Notes: generated from the sequence alone by a model not told the origin. Counted from the first letter of the stretch, positions 1 through 8,010 are shown. The stretch is DNA of 37,570 nt from JAJXYP01 sp035541855 (GCA_035541855.1 DATKMM010000031.1:1-37570); one strand, 5' to 3'. Program-made: numbers and translations.

Positions 1-207
1 CACCTTTCGACAGTAATCGATCAATGCATGGAAATCTAAAAAGAGAATCTCCGGATTTACCATCTCGGCAGATTTCCGGAAATCATCGACTTCGGTTGTT
101 GGGAATACCTGATGCCCCGCCGCAGTAAACGCACTTTTAAATCCTTCATACACCCAGCGATCAGCTCCAAGGCCATAAGGATTCAAAATGTTGTATAAAA
201 CCTTCAT
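1..207 (-). CDS. Partial N-terminus of a glycosyltransferase-like protein
   Basis: The first 69 codons of a minus-strand gene run off the left edge of the window. The translation begins MKVLYNILNPYGLGADRW and continues as an alternating beta/alpha pattern, with a hydrophobic strand ending ILFLDFHALIDY, like the first Rossmann half of GT-B glycosyltransferases. The ATG shares one base with the stop codon of the methyltransferase upstream (TAATG), so the two are translationally coupled. With the epimerase further upstream this fits a surface-polysaccharide cluster. No catalytic residues lie in the visible part, so the family is an inference from fold pattern and context; a CgeB-like or other sugar-related protein is also possible. 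Confidence 0.6.
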   Translation of the reverse strand, partial: MKVLYNILNPYGLGADRWVYEGFKSAFTAAGHQVFPTTEVDDFRKSAEMVNPEILFLDFHALIDYCRKV

Positions 208-980
208 TAAACGCGATAGATGCCTATTCCGGCCCATTTCTGGCCTCGATCTGCGATGACCTCGCGGCTATCTTCCTTCTTTATCTCGTTCCAAAACCGA
301 TCAACCAGGCAGCCCGACTCAACAGGATGGACCGCGATGTCATGGAATGCGATAACGCCCCCTTTTCTTACGAGCGGCGAATATAGCTCGAAATCCTTTT
401 TTACCCCTTCATACGTATGGTCACCGTCAATAAAAAGGAAGTCCAGTGGATTGTCGTCCAAAATCCGCCGTACCTTCTCCACTGCGGAAGCCGAATGGGA
501 ATCCTCACGCAAAAGATGGAGGCGTTGCTGCGGGCGGGCAAAGGTTTTATAGAGATTGATCTTCCACTCCGGGTAACCGCCGCCGAATTCCCCACCAGGA
601 AGATCCATGCTGATGACGGTTGCATAGGCATCAGCAAGGCGCGACCATAAAAACAAGGTCCCTCCGTTAGCGGTCCCGATCTCCATAACACTCTTCGGAT
701 GCATTTTTTTTACCACATTCGCCAGTTCGGTGATCTCGTATCGCACTTGAGCGGGCCGGATCAATCCGGCGAAGTTATCGGAGGCAAATTTTATCAAAAA
801 ATCAACGTTCGATTCCTCGGGGTCAAGCGTTTCAATGGCACGCTTTGCGCGTGGAACCAATACCCGTTTGAGCGGCTTAAGCTTATGATCAATGCGTCCG
901 CCGGCTTTTTTAAAAAGGCTTCCTACCCCCTCGGTTTTGAGAATCCTGATCGACTTCTGCGGTAATGATTCCTTTGGCAT
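207..980 (-). CDS. Class I SAM-dependent methyltransferase (Methyltransf_24 / CmcI-like)
   Basis: A 257-residue protein with a class I methyltransferase core. Motif I is VMEIGTANGGTLFLWSRLA (SAM-binding Gly-rich loop), followed by an acidic strand ending ISMDLPGG. Motif IV and after reads DFLFIDGDHTYEGVKKDFE, and GGVIAFHDI follows. The FIDGDHxYEGVxxD and HDI signatures are typical of the cephalosporin-hydroxylase-like/Methyltransf_24 group often found in polysaccharide clusters, where members methylate sugars. The first 60 residues are basic and carry no recognised domain. It starts 11 bases after the epimerase stop and overlaps the next gene by one base, so it is the middle gene of a minus-strand operon. 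The substrate cannot be read from the sequence. Confidence 0.85.
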   Translation of the reverse strand: MPKESLPQKSIRILKTEGVGSLFKKAGGRIDHKLKPLKRVLVPRAKRAIETLDPEESNVDFLIKFASDNFAGLIRPAQVRYEITELANVVKKMHPKSVMEIGTANGGTLFLWSRLADAYATVISMDLPGGEFGGGYPEWKINLYKTFARPQQRLHLLREDSHSASAVEKVRRILDDNPLDFLFIDGDHTYEGVKKDFELYSPLVRKGGVIAFHDIAVHPVESGCLVDRFWNEIKKEDSREVIADRGQKWAGIGIYRV

Positions 981-991
981 GAATCAAATTC

Positions 992-1978
992 TTATTGCTG
1001 ACCGCGAGATACTTCGGCAACCTGTTCGCTCACCCACGCATACGTTTTCCGCATGCCGTCTTCCAGCTTCGCGCTCGGCGCCCAACCGAGCATCTCCTTA
1101 ATGAGGCGATTATCGGAATTCCTACCGCGGACACCGAGCGGACCGCTAACGTGTTTTATCGAGAGCTTCTTGCGGGCGATCTTCATCGCCATTTCCACAA
1201 GTTGGTTGATCGTCACCATTTCATCAGAGCCGATATTCACGGGTCCGGTGAAATCCGACTGCATGAGGCGGCGCACTCCTTCAATGCATTCATCAATATA
1301 TAAGAATGAACGCGTCTGCAGGCCATCGCCCCAGATCTCGATCTCACCGCCATCAGGTGCTTCCGCTACTTTACGGCACATCGCTGCCGGAGCCTTTTCG
1401 CGGCCCCCGGTCCAAGTACCCTCGGGGCCGAAAATATTATGGAATCGGGCGATCCGGACCTGGATGCCATAGTTGCGTGCAAACGAAAGATATACATGCT
1501 CGCTGAACAATTTTTCCCAACCGTATTCGCTATCAGGAGCCGCCGGATACGCCGAATCTTCAGAGCACTTTGGATCATTTGGGTCTTCCTGATTATAGAG
1601 CGGGTACATGCACGCAGAAGAAGAATAAAAGATCTTTTTCAGGTTCCCGGTCTGCTGACCGACGTGCAGAACGTTCAAATTGATCGTCGCCGAATTATGC
1701 AAAATATCCGCATCGTGCTCGCCGGTGAACACGAACCCGGCGCCGCCCATGTCGGCTGCAAATTGGTACACCTCGTCAAATGGACGGCCGAAGATCTTTT
1801 TCGCGAACAGCTCACCGCGCAGATCCCCCTCAACGAATTCATCCGCAGCCGATGGCGCGAACTCCGGCTTTTTGAGGTCAGTACCCAAAACCCAGTATCC
1901 TTCGCTTTTTAATCGTTTTACCATATGCGAGCCAATGAACCCGCCCGCGCCACATACTAATGCTGTTTTTTGTGTCAT
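992..1978 (-). CDS. GDP-mannose 3,5-epimerase-like NAD-dependent sugar epimerase
   Basis: Extended short-chain dehydrogenase/reductase of 328 residues. The NAD-binding GxxGxxG is GAGGFIGSH near residue 10. The catalytic pair is in YGWEK (about Tyr152 and Lys156). Several stretches match plant GDP-mannose 3,5-epimerase: AADMGGAGF, SSSACMYP (equivalent of the catalytic Cys), FHNIFGPEGTWTGGREKAPAA (equivalent of the second acid/base Lys), GDGLQTRSF and GVRGRNSDN. The family turns GDP-D-mannose into GDP-L-galactose or L-gulose. The ATG at 1978 is chosen because an in-frame TTG at 1996 lies inside the probable -10 box. It is the first gene of the minus operon with the methyltransferase and the glycosyltransferase-like gene, which suggests supply of an unusual GDP-hexose for surface glycans. 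The exact product is inferred. Confidence 0.9.
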   Translation of the reverse strand: MTQKTALVCGAGGFIGSHMVKRLKSEGYWVLGTDLKKPEFAPSAADEFVEGDLRGELFAKKIFGRPFDEVYQFAADMGGAGFVFTGEHDADILHNSATINLNVLHVGQQTGNLKKIFYSSSACMYPLYNQEDPNDPKCSEDSAYPAAPDSEYGWEKLFSEHVYLSFARNYGIQVRIARFHNIFGPEGTWTGGREKAPAAMCRKVAEAPDGGEIEIWGDGLQTRSFLYIDECIEGVRRLMQSDFTGPVNIGSDEMVTINQLVEMAMKIARKKLSIKHVSGPLGVRGRNSDNRLIKEMLGWAPSAKLEDGMRKTYAWVSEQVAEVSRGQQ

Positions 1979-1987
1979 AGCTCTACT

Positions 1988-2015
1988 ATCATACAAGATA
2001 AATACCGCTTTTCAA
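1988..2015 (-). promoter_or_regulatory. Promoter of the epimerase operon
   Basis: Minus strand: TTGAAA (2010-2015), 16-base spacer, TATGAT (1988-1993), then 9 bases to the ATG at 1978. Transcription would start at or next to the start codon. The box is back to back with the PheRS promoter. Confidence 0.6.
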
Positions 2016-2024
2016 GTCAGTATT

Positions 2025-2053
2025 TTGCCCGGCGTCCAAATCTCTGCTACAAT
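2025..2053 (+). promoter_or_regulatory. Promoter of the PheRS gene
   Basis: TTGCCC (2025-2030), 17-base spacer, TACAAT (2048-2053) preceded by TGC (extended -10). The ATG at 2062 is 8 bases downstream, so the transcript is probably leaderless or nearly so. Confidence 0.6.
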
Positions 2054-2061
2054 GCGGAAAT

Positions 2062-3198
2062 ATGGGAGCTGTGTACACCGTGCCGATGGATGACCAGGAA
2101 CGCGCGCTCGCCGCGCTCGCGCCGCGGACGGATGCGGAGGCGATGCGCATCAAGCGCTACCTCGCGATGCCGGACCTTTCGCGCGCGCCGGGCAGCCCGC
2201 TCCGCGAGATCGTGGAAAAGGCCAGGCAGGTGCCGGCGCTCGCGGGCTTCGACGATATCGTGATCCCGGAGATCGTGCCGGCGGATGTGAGCTTCGACCT
2301 CTTCGATTTCGCCCCGGACCACCCGGCCCGCAGCCGGTCGGACACGTATTTCCTGGACGACAACCACATTCTCCGCACGCACGACACGGTGATGTGGTAC
2401 TACTACACGCAGCTGCCGGAGGTGAAGACGCGGATCGCGCGGCGGGAAAAGCTCGGCGTGGTCTGCTACGGCAAGGTGTACCGCAAGGACGAGATCGACC
2501 GGAAGCACATGAACATCTTCCACCAGTTCGGCGGCTGGTACCTGACGCCGGCCGACACGGCGCCGCTCGCGCTCGACGACCTGCGCGGCGCCCTGACCCA
2601 GATCGTGAAAGGGCTCTTCGGCGCGGACGCGAAGTACCGCTTCCTCGACGACACGTTCCCCTACACCGACCCGTCGCTCCAGGTTGAAGTTGACGTGAAC
2701 GGCCAATGGATCGAGATCCTGGGCGGCGGCATGACGAAGCAAAGCGTGTTCAAAAAGTTCGGCGTGACGGGATACAACGCCTGGGCGTTCGGCTTCGGCT
2801 TGGAGCGGCTCGCGATCATCGGCATGGAGCTGCCGGACATCCGGCTTCTCTGGTCAACGGACGAACGCGTGAAACGGCAGCTCCACCTCGGCCGGAAGTT
2901 CGTGGAGGTGAGCAAATACCCGCCGGTCGTGCGCGACATCTCGTTCATCGTGCCGAAGACGTTCGCGCCGAACGATTATTTCGACCTCGTGCGCGACATC
3001 GCGGGCGACCTCGTGGAGCAGGTCGAGCTGATCGACGAATACGAGAACGCGGCGAAGTTCGGCGCGGACAAAAAGAGCTATGCCTACCGCATCACGTACC
3101 GCTCGGGCGAGCGGACGCTCACGAACGAGGAGGTGGACAGGCTCCATAAGACCATCGAAAAGCGGACGGCGGAGGAGTTCGGCGCGACCGTGCGCTGA
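2062..3198 (+). CDS. pheS: Single-chain phenylalanyl-tRNA synthetase (mitochondrial type)
   Basis: A 378-residue class II synthetase that charges tRNA-Phe. Residues 1-265 form the PheS catalytic core: motif 2 is YRKDEIDRKHMNIFHQ (140-155) and motif 3 is WAFGFGLERLAII (241-253). Residues 283-378 form an FDX-ACB domain (SKYPPVVRDISF, DLVRDIAGDLVEQVELID, YRITYRSGERTL), normally found at the end of the bacterial beta subunit PheT. Core plus FDX-ACB in one short chain is the layout of monomeric mitochondrial PheRS, which it matches over long stretches. Usual bacterial PheS is about 330-350 residues, starts with a coiled coil and lacks FDX-ACB. No pheT lies in this window. A second in-frame ATG at 2086 is possible; 2062 is preferred from promoter position. 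TGA is the stop. Confidence 0.88.
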   Translation: MGAVYTVPMDDQERALAALAPRTDAEAMRIKRYLAMPDLSRAPGSPLREIVEKARQVPALAGFDDIVIPEIVPADVSFDLFDFAPDHPARSRSDTYFLDDNHILRTHDTVMWYYYTQLPEVKTRIARREKLGVVCYGKVYRKDEIDRKHMNIFHQFGGWYLTPADTAPLALDDLRGALTQIVKGLFGADAKYRFLDDTFPYTDPSLQVEVDVNGQWIEILGGGMTKQSVFKKFGVTGYNAWAFGFGLERLAIIGMELPDIRLLWSTDERVKRQLHLGRKFVEVSKYPPVVRDISFIVPKTFAPNDYFDLVRDIAGDLVEQVELIDEYENAAKFGADKKSYAYRITYRSGERTLTNEEVDRLHKTIEKRTAEEFGATVR

Positions 3199-3202
3199 AC
3201 AG

Positions 3203-3276
3203 ATAAAACAAACCGGCTCCCATCTTCGAGCATCCTTCAAGTTTAATGCTCTCAGATGGGAACCGGTTTGTTTTAT
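3203..3276. repeat. Long palindrome A with conserved 18-base loop core; likely bidirectional terminator
   Basis: Arms 3203-3225 and 3254-3276 pair over 23 positions with one mismatch (3217/3262). Inside, GAGCAT (3228-3233) pairs with ATGCTC (3246-3251). The centre holds CATCCTTCAAGTTTAATG (3231-3248), identical to the centre of the next palindrome. The outer ends are A-rich on the left and T-rich on the right (GGTTTGTTTTAT), which suits rho-independent termination both ways. It starts 4 bases after the PheRS stop, between convergent genes. Confidence 0.85.
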
Positions 3277-3278
3277 CC

Positions 3279-3368
3279 GCGCTGTAGCACAAACACCCAG
3301 GTGCCATTCCCGGTCATCCTTCAAGTTTAATGCCCGGGAATGGCACCTGGGTGTTTGTGCTACAGCGC
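3279..3368. repeat. Long palindrome B with the same 18-base loop core; likely bidirectional terminator
   Basis: Arms 3279-3313 and 3334-3368 pair perfectly over 35 bp. The centre holds CATCCTTCAAGTTTAATG (3315-3332), whose CAT and ATG ends also pair. The arm sequence is unrelated to palindrome A. The right arm includes the stop codon and last codons of the fucosyltransferase-like gene, so the left arm is effectively an inverted copy of that gene's 3' end. It probably ends transcription from the minus-strand operon. Confidence 0.85.
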
Positions 3369-4256
3369 CATCCAATCCGGCGGGACAATGCCGTCCCGGT
3401 CCGCGATCTGCGTGCGCGACCACTGCCGTGGCGCGATGACGATCTTCCCCGGGCTTTGACTGAGCCACGCGGCCCACCACCAGAACGTGCTGTTCGCGAT
3501 AATATGGTGCCTGGCGAGCGACGCGAGATGCATGGCGGCCTCCCAACCGATGTCCTGCGGGATATAGACCGTTGGGAATGGCGGCTTGATGTTCTCGCGG
3601 CACCACGGGATGTCGTCGGAAAAAATGAAAAAGCGCGGCGGCGCACCTTTGCCCGCACGGGCAGTCATCTGCCTGATAGCGCGGTCGTAGTACGCCATGT
3701 CCGTCCCGCCGAAGTTTTTTATATTGGCCGCGCTCGTGTAATCGCTGCGGCGCACGGACAGCGCGACGGAGTTCGATTTTAGGATATCCCGCGCCAAGCC
3801 TGCGGCAGCGCCCGAAAGCTCGTGCCGGAAGCTGAACGCCTGCCGCACCTCGGGGGCGATGTCCTCGAAATAGCGCCAGCTCTGCCAGAAACCCCACAGC
3901 CAGACATCGCCGCCGACGGAAAGCACGGCGGGATCGAAATGCCGCCCGGAATTTTCGCGGACGATCCTGCGGACATGAAGGATATCCTTCGCCTTTGCGA
4001 GCCCGAGGTCGAGTCCGAGCCACAGGCCCGGGACGGGAACGCGGGAGGATAATTTCGAAAGCGCCGTAAGGCGCGGTTCAATGCCAAACACGCCAAGCTC
4101 ATAACGCCGGTAAACGAATCCGGGGCGCGGAAAGCGGTCGTTCAGGAACGTCGTGTCGAGCGCCAGGCCGGTGCCGTTTTTTTTGGCAAGATCTGATCCC
4201 AGCGCGTACTGGAACATCTGGTTGCCCAACCCGCCGCGAAGCGCAACGGTCACCAT
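3360..4256 (-). CDS. GT11 family glycosyltransferase (alpha-1,2-fucosyltransferase-like)
   Basis: A 298-residue protein starting MVTVALRGGLGNQMFQYA, the hallmark N-terminus of GT11 enzymes, which move L-fucose from GDP-fucose to the O-2 of galactose. The family nucleotide-binding motif HxRRxDY appears as LSVRRSDY, so its first His is a Ser. The later motifs FFIFSDDIPWCRENI and IIANSTFWWWAAWL are typical. The start at 4256 is set by homology, since upstream codons in the same frame overlap the previous gene. It is the last gene of the RNase Y/O-antigen ligase operon, and its end lies in palindrome B. The sugar donor could differ from fucose; the nearby GDP-sugar epimerase suggests GDP-L-hexose chemistry, but that link is inference. 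Confidence 0.85.
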   Translation of the reverse strand: MVTVALRGGLGNQMFQYALGSDLAKKNGTGLALDTTFLNDRFPRPGFVYRRYELGVFGIEPRLTALSKLSSRVPVPGLWLGLDLGLAKAKDILHVRRIVRENSGRHFDPAVLSVGGDVWLWGFWQSWRYFEDIAPEVRQAFSFRHELSGAAAGLARDILKSNSVALSVRRSDYTSAANIKNFGGTDMAYYDRAIRQMTARAGKGAPPRFFIFSDDIPWCRENIKPPFPTVYIPQDIGWEAAMHLASLARHHIIANSTFWWWAAWLSQSPGKIVIAPRQWSRTQIADRDGIVPPDWMAL

Positions 4257-4273
4257 GCTTGGCTTTTGAGACC

Positions 4274-4930
4274 TTATTTGCCGGCGGGCGCCTTCGCCGA
4301 TCCGGAAGCGGTCTGCGCGCCGGCCAGGAACTGCGCGAGCGCCTGCTTGACGCTCTGGTCGCTCGGCCAATTGGTCAGGATCTTGTCCGCGATCGCCACC
4401 GTCCCGGTCACATTGCCTTCGGCGCGATAAACATCAAAGAGGCCATAAAGCGGCTGGGGGCGGTTCGGCCCGAGCTGTTCGCCTTCCTCGTAATATTGCT
4501 GGGCCGTGCTCAGGAAGTTCGCCTGGCCGGTCCGCGCGAACGCGACCTCGTTGATGGCGCCGACCAGATACAGGTCCTGGCCGAAGCTCATGCCCCTGCC
4601 GCGGGAAAGGATCGGTTGGTAGTAACCCATCAGGAATCCCACCAGCTCGTCCGTCGTCGTCGCATCCGGACTCTGCTGGACGAAGCCAAGCACGCTGTTC
4701 GCCGTGTTGCGGACTAGTTCCTCCTGGCCGATGGGCGACGGATAATCGAGCGGGACCGAAAGCCGGTTCTCGAGATCGGCAAGCGAGGTCGGCGGGTTGC
4801 CCTGCAGACCCTGGAGCGTCGCGATGAACATCTGGGCCTTCCGCAACGGCAGGTACTCGCCGTAATACGCCACCGAAAGGATGGCGACCGAGATGGCGAT
4901 GGCGATTATTTTTTTAGCTGTGGGATTCAT
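4274..4930 (-). CDS. Membrane-anchored hypothetical protein with helical-repeat character
   Basis: A 218-residue protein. One N-terminal membrane segment (residues about 8-24, KKIIAIAISVAILSVAYYG) anchors a soluble part outside the cell. The rest is alpha-helical with TPR-like spacing (AINEVAFARTGQANFLSTAQQYYEEGEQLGPNRPQPLYGLFDVY), and the tail is Ala/Gly/Lys-rich. It overlaps the end of the O-antigen ligase-like gene by 17 bases and is followed 17 bases later by the GT11 gene, so all three are co-expressed. In such clusters TPR-like anchored proteins often accompany Wzy/WaaL-type ligases. I do not recognise a named family. Confidence 0.75.
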   Translation of the reverse strand: MNPTAKKIIAIAISVAILSVAYYGEYLPLRKAQMFIATLQGLQGNPPTSLADLENRLSVPLDYPSPIGQEELVRNTANSVLGFVQQSPDATTTDELVGFLMGYYQPILSRGRGMSFGQDLYLVGAINEVAFARTGQANFLSTAQQYYEEGEQLGPNRPQPLYGLFDVYRAEGNVTGTVAIADKILTNWPSDQSVKQALAQFLAGAQTASGSAKAPAGK

Positions 4931-6383
4931 GTTTTTTCAGGAAATACGACGAGAACGCCAGGAACAGGAACAGGCTGATGTACATCGGCAGCACGTCGAA
5001 GATCGCGATACCCTGCACGAGATACGCGACCGGCGTGGCGAGCATAAGCGCGTTCTGGAAAACATGCACGGACTGGTGCTCGCCGGCCGGGGCGATATCG
5101 GCCCGCTTGCGCCGGAAGAACAGCCAGGCGAAGGTCGCGAAGATGGCGATATAGCCCAGGAACCCGATGATCCCGGTTTCGGCCAGATAGTCGAAGAACA
5201 CGCTGTGCGCACGGTCGAACCAGGTTTCCGTGTTCTGGCCGGGAACGAAGAAATTAGGATTGAAATGCTGGTCGAACACCGCCGTAAAGTTCTCGGGACC
5301 CCAGCCGAAAATGGGCCGCTCGAGGAATCCCTGCCACGCCTCGCCCCATACCCAGAACCGCGTTTGCGCCGAAGAATCCGTCACGCTGATCTGCAGCAAC
5401 CGCCCGCCCGGGATGTTGTTCAGAAATGGTTCGTTCCGGATGGCGAAGATGCCGAGCCCAAGGACGATCATGACACCGATGGCGACGAGCGACCATTTGC
5501 GCATACGGCTCGAACCGGCGAATGCAAGATACAGCACGCCGACGAAGATTCCCGCAGCCAAACCAAGGAATGCGCCGCGCGTCTGGCTGAGGTAGAAAAA
5601 GAAAAGGAATGCAAGGATCAGGATGCCGTAGCCCCAGGACTTGATCGCGGTCAGCTTGCCGGCAATTTTAGAAGCCGCCCAGAGATACGCCGCATAGAAC
5701 ATCGAGAACATGAGATATGGCGCAACGTACGCGGGATTGCCAAGCGATCCCTCAAAACGGCCGTCGATCAGCAGGTGCCACCATCCAGTTGGCGCAGTAC
5801 CACCCGTGTACGGACTGATAAAACCCGGATAACCGAAATTTGCAAACAGGCCATACCCCACCATGCCCGCCGCCGCGATGAGCGAATATTTAAAGAGGTT
5901 CTTCCACTCCTCTTCATGCTGGAAGAGCATCGTAAGCAGGAGGAAGAACGCATAGTAATGGAGCATCTGGAAACCGCCTTCGCCGCGCTCATAGTTCGAC
6001 CAGAAAGCCGCGTGCATATCGAGCGCGAAAAGGCAGGCCAGCAGGTATGCGCCCACGAAAGCCGTCACCGCGATCACCAGCGGCCGCTTGAACGTGGACC
6101 GGTAAAGCTGCCTGACCTCGTTCTGCTTCGCCTCGAACGCCCACCAGAGCAGCCATGCGATAAGCCCTAGCTCGACGGTAAAGCGGAAGAAGTAATCCTT
6201 GCCGCCGATGAACGGGAAGAAAATGGAGTTTACGACGATGAGCACCGCGAAGACCGCCGCGTAGCAATACCATTTCGCTATCCGTTTGAACGAGACGCCG
6301 AAGATCCGGGCAATAACGCCTCCGAGCGGGAGCGCTACCATCGTTACGAACGTTCCCGTGTAATTGAATATGGAGTCCGGCAT
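4914..6383 (-). CDS. O-antigen ligase/polymerase-like membrane protein (Wzy_C family)
   Basis: A 489-residue polytopic protein with about a dozen hydrophobic segments. A long extracytoplasmic stretch follows the segment near residue 140. The motif SQTRGAFLGLAAGIFVG matches the conserved Arg region of Wzy_C ligases/polymerases, and the late loop has FGWGPENF and AHSVFFDYLAETGIIGF, where the RAHS/NxxL type signature carries the conserved His. Such proteins join or polymerise lipid-linked glycans at the outer face of the membrane. It lies 45 bases downstream of rny on the minus strand and overlaps the next gene, so it is part of that operon. Whether it acts on a polysaccharide or on protein glycosylation cannot be told here. 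Confidence 0.88.
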   Translation of the reverse strand: MPDSIFNYTGTFVTMVALPLGGVIARIFGVSFKRIAKWYCYAAVFAVLIVVNSIFFPFIGGKDYFFRFTVELGLIAWLLWWAFEAKQNEVRQLYRSTFKRPLVIAVTAFVGAYLLACLFALDMHAAFWSNYERGEGGFQMLHYYAFFLLLTMLFQHEEEWKNLFKYSLIAAAGMVGYGLFANFGYPGFISPYTGGTAPTGWWHLLIDGRFEGSLGNPAYVAPYLMFSMFYAAYLWAASKIAGKLTAIKSWGYGILILAFLFFFYLSQTRGAFLGLAAGIFVGVLYLAFAGSSRMRKWSLVAIGVMIVLGLGIFAIRNEPFLNNIPGGRLLQISVTDSSAQTRFWVWGEAWQGFLERPIFGWGPENFTAVFDQHFNPNFFVPGQNTETWFDRAHSVFFDYLAETGIIGFLGYIAIFATFAWLFFRRKRADIAPAGEHQSVHVFQNALMLATPVAYLVQGIAIFDVLPMYISLFLFLAFSSYFLKKHESHS

Positions 6384-6428
6384 ATGGTTAGAAGTTTACC
6401 GCATGACCCGTTCGGGCGCAAATGTGGA

Positions 6429-7955
6429 TTACCGGGCGTACTCCACGGCCCTCATTTCCCGGATCACGTTCACCTTGATCTCGCCGGGATACTTCAGTTC
6501 CGACTGGATGCGGTTCGCGATCTCGCGGGCCAGCTCGAGCGCCCGGAAATCGTCTATTTTCTCCGGGACGACGAACACGCGCAGTTCGCGGCCGGCGGCG
6601 ATGGCATAGGCGCTCTTCACGCCGGGGAACTCGTTCGCGATCTTCTCGAGGTCGCCCAGCCGTTTGATGTAGTTTTCGAGCGTGCCGCGCCGGGCGCCGG
6701 GCCTGGCCGCGGAGAGGATGTCCGCCGCAGTCACGATGTAGGCCTCGGGCCGGGCGTACGGATAGTCCTCGTGGTGCGACTGCATCGCCTCGATCACCGC
6801 CTCGTCAACGTTATATTTCTTTAAAATTTTAATGCCCAGCTCGACATGCGTGCCTTCCACTTCATGGTCGATCGCCTTGCCGATGTCGTGCAGGAGCGCG
6901 CCCTTCTTCGCCACCTCGGCATTAAGGCCTAGTTCGCGCGCCATCATCTCGGCGATGTAGGCCATTTCGGTCGAGTGGATCAGCACGTTCTGACCGAAGC
7001 TCGTACGGAAATGCAGGCGGCCGAGCAGCTGGAGCAGCTCTTTCGGCAAGCCGAACACGCCGAGGTCCTGCGCCGCGGCCTCGCCGATCTCCAGCGTGCG
7101 CTTGGCGAGCTCCGTCTTTGCCTCCTCCACCTTTTCCTCGATCTTCGCCGGCTGGATCCGGCCGTCCTTCACCAATTTTTCAAGCGCCATGCGCGCCACC
7201 TCGCGGCGGAACGGATCGAAGGACGAGATGATGATCGCCTCCGGCGCTTCGTCGATGATGAACTCCACGCCCGTCGCGCGCTCAAGCGCCCGGATATTGC
7301 GGCCCTCGCGGCCGATGATCTTGCCCTTCAGGTCGTCGTCGGCGAGCGGGAACAGCGTCGTCGTGATCTCGGCCACATGCGAGCGGGCATAGCGCTGGAG
7401 CGCGGTCGTGATGATCTCCGCCGACCGCTTCTCCACCTCGTCCCGGTTCTCGCGATCGATCTTCTGGATCAGCTGGGCCAGGTCCTGCGCCCGGTCCTCC
7501 TTGGCCTGGCGGACTATCTCATCCCGCGCCTGCGCGACCGAGAGCCCGCCGATCTTTTCAAGCCGCGCGCCGATCTCGCCCTCCCGTCCGGCAAGTTCGG
7601 CCTCCTTCACCTTCAATTTTTCATCCTGAGCCCTAACCCTGGCGCTTTCCGTATCCACATCAGCCGCTTTTTTGTCGAGCGTCTCCTCTTTGCGCAGCAG
7701 GTGCGCTTCGAGGGCGTCTATTTCCTTGCGGCGCTCCTTGTCCTCGTTCTTCTGCTCGACCAAAAGCGAGGCGGCTTTGTCCTTCGCCTCGACGACGATC
7801 TCCTTCGCCTTGGCCTCCGCCTCGGCGAGATCCTTCTTTATCTTTTCCTCGACCGTCCCGAACTGCTTAGCCGCCCAATACCGGCGACCGAGATATCCCA
7901 CGGCGGCGCCTATCAAAAGAAAGGCGACCGCAGCGAATGCGGTTGTTGCTTGCAT
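6429..7955 (-). CDS. rny: Ribonuclease Y
   Basis: A 508-residue endoribonuclease that starts mRNA decay at the membrane. Residues 5-23 form the N-terminal membrane anchor. A long charged coiled coil follows (about 35-195), then a KH RNA-binding domain with GKIIGREGRNIRALE (around 210). The HD phosphohydrolase domain carries the metal-binding HDIGKAIDHEVEGTH (around 350). The C-terminal region ends GEIKVNVIREMRAVEYAR, as in canonical RNase Y, and the length is normal. It is the first gene of the minus operon and has a promoter 56-84 bases upstream, giving a leader of about 50 bases with two CATTAAAG copies. No clear ribosome-binding site precedes the ATG. Confidence 0.97.
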   Translation of the reverse strand: MQATTAFAAVAFLLIGAAVGYLGRRYWAAKQFGTVEEKIKKDLAEAEAKAKEIVVEAKDKAASLLVEQKNEDKERRKEIDALEAHLLRKEETLDKKAADVDTESARVRAQDEKLKVKEAELAGREGEIGARLEKIGGLSVAQARDEIVRQAKEDRAQDLAQLIQKIDRENRDEVEKRSAEIITTALQRYARSHVAEITTTLFPLADDDLKGKIIGREGRNIRALERATGVEFIIDEAPEAIIISSFDPFRREVARMALEKLVKDGRIQPAKIEEKVEEAKTELAKRTLEIGEAAAQDLGVFGLPKELLQLLGRLHFRTSFGQNVLIHSTEMAYIAEMMARELGLNAEVAKKGALLHDIGKAIDHEVEGTHVELGIKILKKYNVDEAVIEAMQSHHEDYPYARPEAYIVTAADILSAARPGARRGTLENYIKRLGDLEKIANEFPGVKSAYAIAAGRELRVFVVPEKIDDFRALELAREIANRIQSELKYPGEIKVNVIREMRAVEYAR

Positions 7956-8010
7956 GAATGTGGTTAGTTATTAGATGTTCCATAAACTTTAATGACTCTT
8001 TAATGCTCTT

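Noticed and set aside
3203..3368. Possible mini CRISPR-like array, from the repeated 18-mer
   Set aside because: Only two copies, each at the centre of its own palindrome, no spacers of equal length and no cas genes.
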